Part shown: positions 26,408 through 36,400 of the stretch, in pieces
How the letters are laid out: every line of letters starts with the position of its first letter
How positions within the stretch are numbered: the first letter of the stretch is position 1
Assembly: GCA_002729885.1 (NCBI GenBank)
Contig: PBUB01000014.1
Coordinates: 62,001 to 126,000, forward strand
Direction of reading: 5' to 3'
DNA from: Spirochaetaceae bacterium
GTDB lineage: Bacteria > Spirochaetota > Leptospiria > Leptospirales > Leptonemataceae
DNA: 64,000 nucleotides
The notes under the pieces: generated by a model
What the model was told of the DNA's origin: nothing
Databases searched by the model: none
Seen by the model: the letters and a program-made list of their open reading frames with translations, nothing else
Made by a program: the position numbers and the translations under genes

Positions 26408-27424
26408 ATGAAAGAAAGCAAGATACTGATTACCGGAGCGGCCGGGCTCATTGGCAGTGCAGTGGTGCGCGAATTGAATCACCGGGGCTACGATAAATTG
26501 ATCCTGGTGGATCATCTGGGAGACTCTGAAAAATGGAAAAACCTGCGCTCCCTTCGCTTTCTACAATATCTGGAAAAAGAAACCTTCCGGGCACTACTTC
26601 AGGACGTGCAGGATGGTCTGGGCGGACCCGAGGCAGAGCTTCTGGAGGACTTAACAGGGATCATTCACCTGGGGGCCTGCAGCTCCACTACAGAGTATGA
26701 CGCATCTTACTTGATTGATAATAATTATCAGTATTCCATCGACCTTGCGCGATTCGCACGAAGCCGAAATATTCGAATGGTGTACGCTTCCAGTGCGGCC
26801 ACCTACGGTGATGGCGAAAATGGATTCGAAGATGATCTGAATGCTATCGATACTCTGCGACCGCTGAATCCTTACGGCCATTCCAAACAGATGTTCGACC
26901 AATGGATTCGCTCCAACACTGGCTTTGAGCCTCTATTCGCCGGACTGAAATATTTCAATGTCTATGGCCCCAACGAATACCACAAGGGCTACATGCAATC
27001 TGTGGTTTTGAAAGGTTTTCGCCAGATTCGCGACACAGGAAGAATTGGACTGTTCAAAAGCTATAGGGATGATTACGGCGATGGCGAACAGAAACGCGAT
27101 TTTCTCTACGTTAAGGATGCCGCTCGAATCACCGTTTTCTTTTTGTTGGATCAGACTCAGGCCAGCGGAGTATTCAATGTTGGTAGCGGCATGGCCAATA
27201 CCTGGATGGATCTGGCGCGTGGAATCTTTCAGGCTATGGAAAAGGAACCTGCCATTGATTTCATTGAGATGCCAGAAGAGATGCGTGCGAAATATCAGTA
27301 CTATACCTGCGCCCCCATTCAAAGGCTGAGAGAAGCCGGCTACGGAGATCATATAGGAACCCTGGAAGAATCCATAGCAGACTATGTCCGCTCCTACTTA
27401 TTGCCCGGCGAATGGAACGCATGA
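26408..27424 (+). CDS. hldD: ADP-L-glycero-D-manno-heptose 6-epimerase
   Basis: From ATG 26408 the protein is 338 aa, matching the family. It opens with the Rossmann motif ILITGAAGLIGSAVV, then IIHLGACSSTTEYD, the catalytic Ser in YASSAATYG, the YxxxK as YGHSK and the signature GLKYFNVYGPNEYHKG. GDGEQKRDFLYVKD and the hinge VFNVGSG are also family-typical. HldD inverts C6 of ADP-heptose to supply L-glycero-D-manno-heptose for the LPS inner core, so the organism very likely has an LPS outer membrane. No other hld gene lies nearby. The upstream extension of the frame is not needed. Confidence 0.92.
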   Translation: MKESKILITGAAGLIGSAVVRELNHRGYDKLILVDHLGDSEKWKNLRSLRFLQYLEKETFRALLQDVQDGLGGPEAELLEDLTGIIHLGACSSTTEYDASYLIDNNYQYSIDLARFARSRNIRMVYASSAATYGDGENGFEDDLNAIDTLRPLNPYGHSKQMFDQWIRSNTGFEPLFAGLKYFNVYGPNEYHKGYMQSVVLKGFRQIRDTGRIGLFKSYRDDYGDGEQKRDFLYVKDAARITVFFLLDQTQASGVFNVGSGMANTWMDLARGIFQAMEKEPAIDFIEMPEEMRAKYQYYTCAPIQRLREAGYGDHIGTLEESIADYVRSYLLPGEWNA

Positions 27425-27550
27425 GCGAAACGTCAGACGATAGCCAGGGCCCGGTTAGTCACCGGGAAGCTATTCGAGAGCTATTCGAGAGACCATGACG
27501 CCGGACCGTCTTTGCAAACCGCTGTGAGGCCCGGCTTGAATCCAGACAAT

Positions 27551-28717
27551 CTATAGCTCATGGATACGGGACAGAAATCGATAAAGAAATTCCCCGGGCT
27601 TTTCCTGCAGCAATCCGTGCCCCGCCGGCGAAAACTGATGCAACTTTGAACCTCGTATAGATTTTTGCAGTTTCTTACCCAGCAGGAGAGGAGTGATGGA
27701 ATCCTCCTTACCCCAGTAGAGCTCCACCGGAACATCCAACTTTTTTAGATCTGTCGGTTTGTAGAAAACCTCGGACTCTCGTTCCAGGGTATTGGCCGCC
27801 AGGTACTGAAATCCAGGTCCAGACCATTCGTAAAGCAAACCGGATATAGCCCAGCCAGGCAGCTCTGGAATCTGTGAATAAAAAAGATGATTGAATAACT
27901 CCTGCACCTCTTCGCGGGTTCCCGGGAAGAATCGCCTTCGCAGCACTTCCCGTTCTTCCGGCGAAAGCAGCAGTGCTCCCGGTGCGATCAGATGCATGCT
28001 TTGAAACAGGGTAAGATCATGATATTTCCTGGCAAAGAACTGAGCATGAATTCCTACCAGTCCGCCCATGCTATGACTCAGAAGGATGGGGTCCTGCAGC
28101 TTCAGCCTGTGATGAAGAAGGCGAAAAATGCTGGCCGAGATATCTGGTAGATGCCACAGACTGCGAATGAAGGGCATTTCGCTTTCTCCATGGCCCGGAA
28201 GATCCAGCATGTACACTCGAAATCTTTTCAGTAGCTCCGGAAGCACCCTGCGAAATACATGGGAAGTATCCAGAAAGCCATGCAGTAATACAAGCGGCTG
28301 ATTTCCTTCTCCTCCAGCATATATGCGAAATCTCTGTCCTTCGTAGGATATAATGTTACTATCCATACCCAGAGACTGAATCTTGCGACCTATATAAAGC
28401 CTTCTAAGCCAGAGCAATCTGGCCGCCCACCATTTGCCTTTTCGTTCCCTGTCCGAAATCTCAGGAAACAATAGCTGCCTGGAATGCTCATCAGCTGATG
28501 TGGCCATCGGGACTGAAGCGCTGCTGGAGTTTCTAGAGCTACCTGACCTGCTCTTACTGACGGCTGCCCTGGACCCCCGGGCTCCTGCAGGTGGGTTGCC
28601 TCCACTGGATCGTGCACCGGTTCGTCTGGTGATTCCCCTTTCCGATGCACGGGCGCGAGCGGATGAGAGCTGTTTTTCGTTCGCGCCGGATCTACCAGAC
28701 TTCTTTTTAGAGTGCAT
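27551..28717 (-). CDS. Alpha/beta-hydrolase with basic, disordered N-terminal extension
   Basis: ATG 28717 is preferred because GGAG lies four bases upstream (a TTG at 28753 is the alternative); the protein then has 388 aa. Residues 1-75 are an Arg/Ser/Gly-rich, low-complexity extension with no signal peptide. The hydrolase domain (about 125-388) has LVLLHGFLDTSHVF (oxyanion HG), MLDLPGHGESE, the nucleophile in LSHSMGGL, Asp in ELYWGKEDSIT and His in FSPAGHGLL. It resembles epoxide-hydrolase/MhpC-type esterases. The substrate is unknown; the extension is unusual for this family. Confidence 0.72.
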   Translation of the reverse strand: MHSKKKSGRSGANEKQLSSARARASERGITRRTGARSSGGNPPAGARGSRAAVSKSRSGSSRNSSSASVPMATSADEHSRQLLFPEISDRERKGKWWAARLLWLRRLYIGRKIQSLGMDSNIISYEGQRFRIYAGGEGNQPLVLLHGFLDTSHVFRRVLPELLKRFRVYMLDLPGHGESEMPFIRSLWHLPDISASIFRLLHHRLKLQDPILLSHSMGGLVGIHAQFFARKYHDLTLFQSMHLIAPGALLLSPEEREVLRRRFFPGTREEVQELFNHLFYSQIPELPGWAISGLLYEWSGPGFQYLAANTLERESEVFYKPTDLKKLDVPVELYWGKEDSITPLLLGKKLQKSIRGSKLHQFSPAGHGLLQEKPGEFLYRFLSRIHEL

Positions 28718-28839
28718 GATACTCCAGGGATGTACTCGGGGCCCATCATTCAATTAAAATCCCGTGGCCTCCCCAATATGGAATCCCTCCAGGCAAATTG
28801 CTTGGCAATACATGCACCGGGAGCTCTACTTCCCGGTAG

Positions 28840-29532
28840 ATGCATATTCTGATCGTGGACGATGAACCGCCAGCGGCTAGAAGAGTCGAAAGATTGCTCA
28901 GAGAACATATTTCCGAGCCAATACAATCGCTAAAAATGCTTCATGGAGTAGAGCCTGCAGTCTATTATCTTCAGGAGCATCCGGTGGATCTGGTATTTCT
29001 GGATCTGGAAATCGCAGAAGACAGCGGATTCGACCTTTTAATTCGAGCGTCCAGTAATAGCTTTCATACAATTATTGTAAGCGGACATCCGGAAGGGGCC
29101 GTTCAGGCCTTTGATCATCAGGTAGTGGATTTTGTCACCAAACCTGTGAAACCGGAACGATTTATTCGAGCACTGGAACGATTGCAGACTGCTCGCAGGC
29201 GAGGGATTCAGCGTCAGAGTCTGACCCTTCCCGGAGAAGATGGCACAGAAATTATTGAAATCGATTCAATCGAAACGATTCGCAGCGAAGGCAACTACTG
29301 TCTGATCGGGCAGTATGATGGCACCGAGAAGAAAATTCGCAAGACTCTTTCTTCTATGGAGCAGGAGCTCGGATCTGAATTCTTGCGAACTCATAAATCC
29401 TGTATTATTCGAAAAAGCGATATTGTTCGCATACTTTCTGCAGCCAACAATACGTTTGTGGTAGAGCTAAGGAGTGAAAAAAGAATGCCGCTAAGCAGAT
29501 CGGTAAGAGAGGATCTACGAAGCGGCCTGTAG
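28840..29532 (+). CDS. LytTR-family response regulator
   Basis: The 230-aa protein has an N-terminal receiver domain with acidic pocket D7/D8, phosphoacceptor D55 (LVFLDLEI) and lysine in VTKPVKP. The C-terminal LytTR DNA-binding domain (about 130-230) shows IDSIETIRSEGNYCLI and LGSEFLRTHKSCIIRKSDIV. LytTR regulators bind pairs of short direct repeats upstream of target genes. The matching LytS-type kinase is probably the 7TM protein starting at 30533, encoded 1 kb downstream beyond a phospholipase-like gene on the other strand. The start is ATG 28840 with GGGAG upstream. Confidence 0.88.
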   Translation: MHILIVDDEPPAARRVERLLREHISEPIQSLKMLHGVEPAVYYLQEHPVDLVFLDLEIAEDSGFDLLIRASSNSFHTIIVSGHPEGAVQAFDHQVVDFVTKPVKPERFIRALERLQTARRRGIQRQSLTLPGEDGTEIIEIDSIETIRSEGNYCLIGQYDGTEKKIRKTLSSMEQELGSEFLRTHKSCIIRKSDIVRILSAANNTFVVELRSEKRMPLSRSVREDLRSGL

Positions 29533-29586
29533 GAGTAGTGTTGCGAATCTTTGGGTGCTATGTAAATTTCTATTCTGGTCTAATGA

Positions 29587-30390
29587 TTAGCCGCGGCAAC
29601 CTCTCCAGACACCCTGGAGCCAGTCATCGGCAGCTTCGTCGAACTCATCGCCGCAGTTAGGATCGCTGGATCCGCCTGAGCTGTAGTTCTTATGGCTGCA
29701 CTGATCATGATCCATGCAGTCTTTGGTCCAGGCAGATGGAATCCACCATCGGCCGCAGTCCCCACCACATCGTCCCATACATCCGTAACCGGAACGGGGC
29801 TTGGAACCTACGCGAACGGAATCATAATGCGAACCACGAGAATCATCGTATTCTGCAGTTACATAAGTGTTTTTGGAAATACAGGTAACGCCGTCATCTC
29901 TGGAAGCTGCATAGTAGCTTTTGGACGGGCCACTGATGCTTCTGGAGCCGTAGTTATAGCCTTCCGGAGCGTCTGCCCAGTAAGAGATTACGGCCAGAAA
30001 TGCAGTCTGAATACGATTGCCGGAAGTATTTCCCGTAGCTTCCAGGTGAGTTGCGAACTCTTCTGCCAGAGCATTCAGCGCTTCTTTCTGAGACGCAGTT
30101 AGAACAGCATTTCCTCCATCCAGCTGAATGGAGCCATCGGCTCCCAGAGAAGCAGTAAACGTCTGACCATCGATTGTAACCTCGGTCTGGAAGTCATCCC
30201 CCTGAGTGGTTGCATCATAGCTGAGCGCTACACCGTTATAGGTGCCCTGCCCCTGAATATGATCCGAGCTGGCCGCATGTGCAGTTAGCACCAGTGCATT
30301 CAGATTCGCTGAATCATCGTTTTGTGGAGCACAGTATAGTAGACAGCCCGCTGCAATGGCGGCAGCCGCCATGGTAATCTTTGAATTCAT
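29587..30390 (-). CDS. Lipoprotein with phospholipase-A2-like active-site motif
   Basis: ATG 30390 follows GAGG by six bases; the protein is 267 aa. The signal has a possible lipobox at IAAGC (or the following LLYC), so it is probably lipid-anchored. Residues about 30-150 are of unknown fold. The C-terminal part carries YGCMGRCGGDCG followed by KDCMDHDQC, which has the spacing of the calcium loop and CxxHDxC catalytic helix of secreted phospholipase A2, with the His-Asp pair intact. A Cys-rich acidic tail follows. The predicted role is lipid hydrolysis at the envelope or outside the cell. It lies head-to-head with the 7TM kinase gene. Confidence 0.65.
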   Translation of the reverse strand: MNSKITMAAAAIAAGCLLYCAPQNDDSANLNALVLTAHAASSDHIQGQGTYNGVALSYDATTQGDDFQTEVTIDGQTFTASLGADGSIQLDGGNAVLTASQKEALNALAEEFATHLEATGNTSGNRIQTAFLAVISYWADAPEGYNYGSRSISGPSKSYYAASRDDGVTCISKNTYVTAEYDDSRGSHYDSVRVGSKPRSGYGCMGRCGGDCGRWWIPSAWTKDCMDHDQCSHKNYSSGGSSDPNCGDEFDEAADDWLQGVWRGCRG

Positions 30391-30520
30391 CTTGAACCTC
30401 GCATGAACATTCTTTTCATCTTTCTTTACTTGACCGACCTGCAGATCGCGGTCTGCAATGCCGGACATCCGTTTTAGGATGCTGTATTAATGACATGGAT
30501 TGGCGGCGGGGTCAAACCTG

Positions 30521-30561
30521 CCGGGATGAACGGTGAATTTCCAGGATGAACGGTTGAATTT
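30521..30561 (+). repeat. Tandem duplication of ribosome-site/start region
   Basis: The 20-base block 30521-30540 (CCGGGATGAACGGTGAATTT) is repeated at 30541-30561 with one substitution and one inserted T. Each copy contains a purine-rich GGGA or AGGA, a six- to seven-base spacer and an in-frame start codon (GTG 30533, TTG 30554) for the kinase gene. Confidence 0.6.
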
Positions 30562-32572
30562 TTTCTTTCGGGCTCTATTTGGCCGATGTCCGGGCCAACC
30601 AACTGACAGTGCAGGGCCCATTGGGCCGGATTCTGACGATCATCGAAATAGGCGTATCTCACAGACAAGCTCTGTAAAATGGGCCGCTCTTTTAACTTCG
30701 CTACTGGCTCTGAGCTGCAGCGAGGAAATTACAACCATACACAGAATTCAGATTCAAGAGCCGGCCAACTATGCAAAGGAAGGGGCTCGGTATGGAAATT
30801 CCTCCGAAGGTCTTTCCGGGACTCATTCCTCTATAGATAATTCAGAAGAGAATTCGGATTCGTCATCCCGGGGGGAATATTCGGAAAGCGGCCCTCCGGA
30901 TACGAACTCCATGGAGCGGACCCGAAATATCGAGGAAGAAGATCTAATTATTCCCAACAATATAAGCACAGCTCTGGACCTGGAAGGTGAACAGATTTGT
31001 GTGCAACTGCAAAGCCATATCCGGCTCCATCCAGACGATTCCAGGAAGTCTTTCGCGCTGGATGCAGGACGTCTTTCCGATGTTTCCCGAATCTATTTCA
31101 ACAATACATTAATTTCGCAAAGGGGCTCTTTAAATCCCTATCAGCCCGGTGCCTTCAGGCCCCAGATTGTGGTGATTCCTGCCGATGCCATTCGCTCCGG
31201 GTCAAACGTGCTACGAATCCATCTTTGCAGTTACCGCGGATACTACCCAATCCAGGCCATGGACCCCATTCAAATCGGTCCGGCGGAGCAGGTGTGGCAG
31301 CAAAGAACCCTGCAGGAGATCATCGCATTCTCCTTTCTGGCATTCTATCTAATGGCTTCGGTGCAGCATCTATGGCTGGGTCTGCGTCGAAAAAAAGAGC
31401 GATATCACCTGGCCTTTTCCGGATTTCTGCTGGTAGTTTCGGCCTACTGGTTTGTGGCAGAAACCATGACCAGGGACCTGATTTTTCAGCAGAACGTTCT
31501 CTGGCATCGAAAAACCGAATACATTCTTTTGTTCTTTATTGTTCCATTGTTTCTTCTCTTTTTGTCCCGGTTTGGATCTCAAAAAGGCGAACGGATGAGC
31601 TATTTCGCTCTGGCAGTGGCCGGGGTCCTGACCGTTGTTTCATTGCCATCCGGAATCAATGTTGTGCGAATCTGCGGCTGGATCTGGCAGGTTGGATTCC
31701 TGATGCTGAGTCCCTATCTGGCCTACCTGGCCTACAAACAACTGGTTCGACCCTTCCCTTACGCCAGGCTCATGACCGCTGCAGTCCTTCTCTTGCTGGC
31801 CAGCGCGATTCATGATATTCTTGTCTCTCTAAGTGTTCTGCATTCTATGCGAATCTCCAGCTACTCTCTGGCTTTTCTGGTGCTGGGGCTTGTCATTCTG
31901 CTGGGAGATCAGCTGGTGCAGGCTACCAATCGAAGTGAGAAGCTACTTTCGCATGCCACCAGGTTGAATCTGGAAATGCTCAAAAAGAATATTCATCCGC
32001 ATTTTCTGGCCAACAGTTTGAACTCTGCAGTGGAGCTGGTGCACGAGGATCCAAACCGGGCTGAAAAGCTTCTTCTTGCCCTGGTGGATGAATTACGAAG
32101 CACCATTGAACTTTCGGAGCAGAAGCTATGTCCTCTGGAAACAGAAGTGCAGCTCTGCCGAAATCATATCGAAGTAATGAGTCTTCGAATGGAAAAGGAC
32201 ATTAGACTTGAGGTACTTGGCAAGCTGGAGGCACAAATCCCTCCGCTGGTGTTGCTCACTATTGTAGAAAACGGAATCACGCACGGGTTTCGTAAGCGAC
32301 AGGAAGGCTACTTCCGCATCAATGTTCGCACCTTTGGCAATGAAGTATTCATTTCTGTTGAGAATAATGGTGATGCACCCGCGGACTCCGAAATCGGATC
32401 GATGGCAGCCCCCGCAAAACAGAAATCCAGAAGTGAGATCCGCCGAGGCACCGGCACACGATATATTCGCAGTCGCCTGGAAGAACTCTGTCCGGGACAT
32501 TGGAGTATCTACCGGGAAGTCCGGGATGGTAACTATCGCGTCTTTCTATCCTACTCCATCACCGATGCATGA
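30533..32572 (+). CDS. 7TM-DISM LytS-like histidine kinase
   Basis: The 679-aa protein (GTG 30533; TTG 30554 equally possible) has a hydrophobic signal ending in a lipobox-like LLALSC (about residue 62) after an odd polar leader. There is a Ser/Glu-rich linker, a beta-rich sensor region (about 150-245), seven membrane helices (about 255-460) and a His_kinase domain with IHPHFLANSLN (phospho-His at 490), then HATPase with IVENGITHGF and GTGTRYIRSRLEEL. This is the LytS/YehU class that pairs with LytTR regulators, so the regulator at 28840 is the likely partner. It is oriented away from the phospholipase-like gene. Confidence 0.85.
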   Translation: MNFQDERLNFFFRALFGRCPGQPTDSAGPIGPDSDDHRNRRISQTSSVKWAALLTSLLALSCSEEITTIHRIQIQEPANYAKEGARYGNSSEGLSGTHSSIDNSEENSDSSSRGEYSESGPPDTNSMERTRNIEEEDLIIPNNISTALDLEGEQICVQLQSHIRLHPDDSRKSFALDAGRLSDVSRIYFNNTLISQRGSLNPYQPGAFRPQIVVIPADAIRSGSNVLRIHLCSYRGYYPIQAMDPIQIGPAEQVWQQRTLQEIIAFSFLAFYLMASVQHLWLGLRRKKERYHLAFSGFLLVVSAYWFVAETMTRDLIFQQNVLWHRKTEYILLFFIVPLFLLFLSRFGSQKGERMSYFALAVAGVLTVVSLPSGINVVRICGWIWQVGFLMLSPYLAYLAYKQLVRPFPYARLMTAAVLLLLASAIHDILVSLSVLHSMRISSYSLAFLVLGLVILLGDQLVQATNRSEKLLSHATRLNLEMLKKNIHPHFLANSLNSAVELVHEDPNRAEKLLLALVDELRSTIELSEQKLCPLETEVQLCRNHIEVMSLRMEKDIRLEVLGKLEAQIPPLVLLTIVENGITHGFRKRQEGYFRINVRTFGNEVFISVENNGDAPADSEIGSMAAPAKQKSRSEIRRGTGTRYIRSRLEELCPGHWSIYREVRDGNYRVFLSYSITDA

Positions 32573-32679
32573 AATCTGATCTGGTCCTACACCGGTAGGA
32601 ATTCTACTTGATTTCCCGGCATTGTTGTATTTCATAATTAATTTCCATTTTTATTTTTGTGGATTCTGCGAGGTAGGAT

Positions 32680-33027
32680 TTGAACGCATTCGACGCAATA
32701 TTCGGTTCCATGCAGCTTTGCGCGGCCATTTCCAGTGCCTATGCCCCTTATGAGGCGGTGGAGAGGATGCCTCCTCCAGCCAGTGAAACCATCCCCTATA
32801 TGGAATTTGCCGCTCCGTCCGAAAGTCGGCCTCGAGAATCCATTCTGGTGGAACGATGCAAGATTCTGGATGACCAGGAGCTCAACAGTCGCTCCGCTCT
32901 GGATTTCACCGGCCACTTCAACAATTCAGCTAAAGAACACCCCAGAATAATCATAGTTAGCGGTTCCGGCGTAGATGGGGAACCGTTTCAGGCAATGCAT
33001 AGATGTTTCTATATTTACGCAGATTAG
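32680..33027 (+). CDS. Possible small protein, unknown
   Basis: The 115-codon frame starts at TTG 32680, five bases or so after AGGT/AGG-like purines, and overlaps the next lipoprotein gene by 25 bases. The product reads as a soluble protein with no signal peptide (FDAIFGSMQLCAAISSAYAP) and a C-terminal stretch ending RCFYIYAD. Codon usage is similar to neighbouring genes, but no family is recognised and the minus strand is also open here. It could be a non-coding leader of the lipoprotein gene instead. Confidence 0.3.
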   Translation: MNAFDAIFGSMQLCAAISSAYAPYEAVERMPPPASETIPYMEFAAPSESRPRESILVERCKILDDQELNSRSALDFTGHFNNSAKEHPRIIIVSGSGVDGEPFQAMHRCFYIYAD

Positions 33028-33398
33028 TTTTCCTGCTATCCCTGGTCTTACTCGGAGCCTGTTCCTTTCACGTAACAGGGATGAAAATGAGTGAAAATGT
33101 TCCAGAGGAGTCCTATGTCTGGGATTCTCGCATCATCGTCTATTCCTGCTCCGATGAGGATCGTTCCAATCAGGTGCCTAATTTTTCGGGGCTGCAGGAT
33201 GCAATGCATCTTGGTTGTCCTCGGGCCAGAGGAATGGCAGAAGCAGATATACAGCTAATAGTCCAGAAGCAAAAACCGGGTTCGGGCTCATCGCCGGAAT
33301 CGAGAATACATTGCTGGACTCTGCGCGGCTTTCCCGTATTTCCTGACAGAGAAAGCGCAGGCTGCACAGAATCGGAATCCCTCTTAATATTAAAATAG
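33003..33398 (+). CDS. Small hypothetical lipoprotein
   Basis: The 131-aa protein begins MFLYLRRLVFLLSLVLLGAC, a textbook lipoprotein signal with lipobox LLGAC (Cys 20). The mature 110 residues contain four further Cys, which may form disulfides, and a segment AEADIQLIVQKQKPG. No family is recognised. The large carboxylase gene starts 34 bases downstream on the same strand and may be co-transcribed, though no functional link is evident. Confidence 0.6.
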   Translation: MFLYLRRLVFLLSLVLLGACSFHVTGMKMSENVPEESYVWDSRIIVYSCSDEDRSNQVPNFSGLQDAMHLGCPRARGMAEADIQLIVQKQKPGSGSSPESRIHCWTLRGFPVFPDRESAGCTESESLLILK

Positions 33399-33432
33399 TT
33401 GCAGCCTTCGAATCGACTACGAAGGAAGAATC

Positions 33433-36400
33433 ATGCAATCCATCTTGATCGCGAATCGGGGCGAAATCGCACTTCGAATCGCACGCACTGCCCGAGAAAT
33501 GGGCATTCCATGCTACGGAATCTACGCCAACGACGATAGCACCTCTCTACACACCGCTTTCACAGATGCAGTAGCCTTGAGTGCTGCCGGCCCGGTGGCC
33601 TACATGAACCAGGAAGAAATTCTGGAGATAGCAAAAAAGCAAGAATCGTCAATCCATCCAGGATACGGCTTTCTAAGCGAAAACTGGAGTTTCGCCGCTC
33701 TATGCGAACAAAACGGTGTCCAGTTTATAGGGCCCACGTCCAGAACTCTGGAAATGTTTGGAAATAAATGGTCCGCGCTGGAGCTGGCAGAGGCAAACTC
33801 CGTACCCTGCCTTAAACGGGCAGAAATCCGCAATGCCAGCGAAGGGATCCAGTTTCTAAAAAGTTTATCCGGGCCTGTGATGCTCAAAGCTGTTTCCGGC
33901 GGTGGAGGCCGAGGCATGCGAATCATTCGCACGGAAGCCGAAGTGGAAAGCGCGCTGGCTGCATGCCAGAGAGAAGGAAATATGGCCACCGGATCATCCG
34001 AGATCTATGCAGAGGAAATGCTGGAGTCTGCCAGACATCTGGAAGTACAGATTCTGGGAGATGGGCAGGATGCCTATTCGCTGGGCCTGAGGGACTGCTC
34101 TTTGCAGAGGAGACATCAGAAGGTTGTGGAGATTTCGCCGCCGCCAGGACTTTCGCGGGAGATATCCGATCAGCTTCAGGAGTATGCATTGAAGCTGGCC
34201 CGGGCCAGCGGCCTTCGTAGTCTGGCTACATTCGAATTTCTGTATCAGCCGCAGACAAATCGGGCAGTCTTTATAGAAGCCAATCCAAGACTACAGGTAG
34301 AGCATACTGTCACAGAAGAAATCTACGACATTGACCTGGTGGCTCTACAGCTTCGCATCGCAAATGGAGAGAGTGTTTCAGATCTGGGGCTCGATTCGAT
34401 GAGCCCCAGAAAGGGCTATGCGGCGCAATTCAGAATAAATATGGAAACCATCGATGCGAATGGGTCGGTGTTTCCTTCTGCCGGCAATATTCAAAGTTAC
34501 ATACCTCCGGGAGGAGCGGGAATTCGCATGGAAAGCCATGCATATTCCGGCTACAATGCTCCCTCCACATATGATTCGCTCATTGCCAAGGTAATTGTTT
34601 TCAACCGCAGCGACGATCTTTCCAGCCTCTGGTCCCGTTCAAAAGCAGCATTAACTGAGCTGGTTCTCAGTGGACCTCCTACCAATCAGGGAATTTTGCT
34701 TTCTATCTTGAATCAACCCTTCCTGGAGAAATTCTCTGTAGATACGGGCCTTCTGGACCGAAGCGCATCCGCGATTCTAGAGGGAATCCCGGATGGATTT
34801 TCAGCAAAGGGAGCAAAGGGAGCAACGGGAGCAAAAGCAGCAACAGGAGAGTTCCTGGCTTCCGGAACATCGTCGGGCCCATCGGTTCCAGGGACTTCAG
34901 AATCTGCTACGGACCGAGCCCGTCAGTACGAAGAGTTTCATGAGGGCCTGCAGGAGATTCGCAGTCCTATGTCCGGCCAGCTTCTGGAGTGGAAAGCCGC
35001 AGAGGGGGATCGCATCAAAGCCGGGGAGGCTCTGGCATTGCTTTCTGCCATGAAAATGGAAAATGAGATATCCAGTCCGGTAGGCGGATTTGTGGAAAAG
35101 GTCTTGTGCTCCGCTGGCGATGCGGTTGCAGCAGAAGAAATCCTCATGCTCATTCGTCCCACCGGCGACGAGGAGGAGATGAGCGTTGAGTCCGGCATGG
35201 ACCTGGAGGTGGTTCGTCCGGATCTGCAGGAAGTTCTGGATCGACATGCCGTAAATCAGGACGAGCACCGCCAGCAGGCTAAAAGTAAACGGCATAAAAG
35301 AAAGCAAAACACAGCCAGAGAAAACATTGCAAGGCTGTGCGATGAAGGCAGCTTCATAGAGTATGGAGCCCTGGCTCTGGCAGCCCAGAGACGAAGACGC
35401 AGTCTGGAGGAATTGATTCGGATTTCTGCGGCGGATGGATTGATTACAGGTCTGGCCACTGTTAATGCCAAGAGCTTTGGACCCGAACGGGCACGCTGCG
35501 CTGTCATGTCCTATGATTATACAGTCTTTGCCGGCACCCAGGGTGCCTTTAATCATAAAAAGACGGACCGACTCATTCATGTAATTCGGCAGCTGGGGCT
35601 GCCCATGATCCTCTTCACAGAAGGAGGAGGTGGACGACCAGGGGAGGTGGATGTTCCGGCGGTAGCAGGGCTGGATATTCCTACTTTTCGCCAGTTTGCT
35701 GCTCTCAAGAATCGATCTCTTCGCATCGCAGTAGCGGATGGTCGGTGCTTCGCAGGCAATGCCGCATTATTTGGGGCCAGCGATATTCGCATCGCGACAA
35801 GAGAGGCCACCATAGGTATGGGCGGTCCTGTAATAATCAAGGGAGGAGGTCTGGGCAGTTTTCGCGCAGAGGAAGTGGGACCTGCAGAGATGCATCATCG
35901 CACTGGAGTAGTAGACATTCTGACAGATAACGATTCAGAGGCCGTGGCTGTTGCTCAGAAATGTCTATCTTACTTCCAGGGCCCCCTGCCAGCAGGACAC
36001 ATTCAGGATCAGCGGATCCTACGTCATCTGGTTCCTGAAAATCGCAAAAGAACCTACGACATCCATAGATTGATTCAATTGCTGTGCGATAATGACTCCT
36101 TTCTGGAACTGAAGGGAGCGTACGGAAAGTCTATCATTACTGGCTTGATTCGAATCGCCGGGCGACCAATGGGACTGATGGCCAGCAATCCAAATTTCCT
36201 GGCAGGAGCCATCGATGCAGATGCTGCCGATAAGGCATCCAGCTTTCTGCGGCTTTGCGATTCAGGTAAGCTTCCGGTGCTATCTTTATGCGATACTCCT
36301 GGCTTTATGGTAGGCCCGGATGCGGAATCCAGAGGCCTGGTCCGCTGGGCCCCGGAACTCTTCAGCGCCGGAGCAGAAATCTCGGTGCCCATGTTCACTG

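Noticed and set aside
34897..35580. Long antisense frame (227 codons) inside the carboxylase gene
   Set aside because: It mirrors the conserved BCCP/CT coding frame and encodes no recognisable protein; it is a shadow of the real gene.
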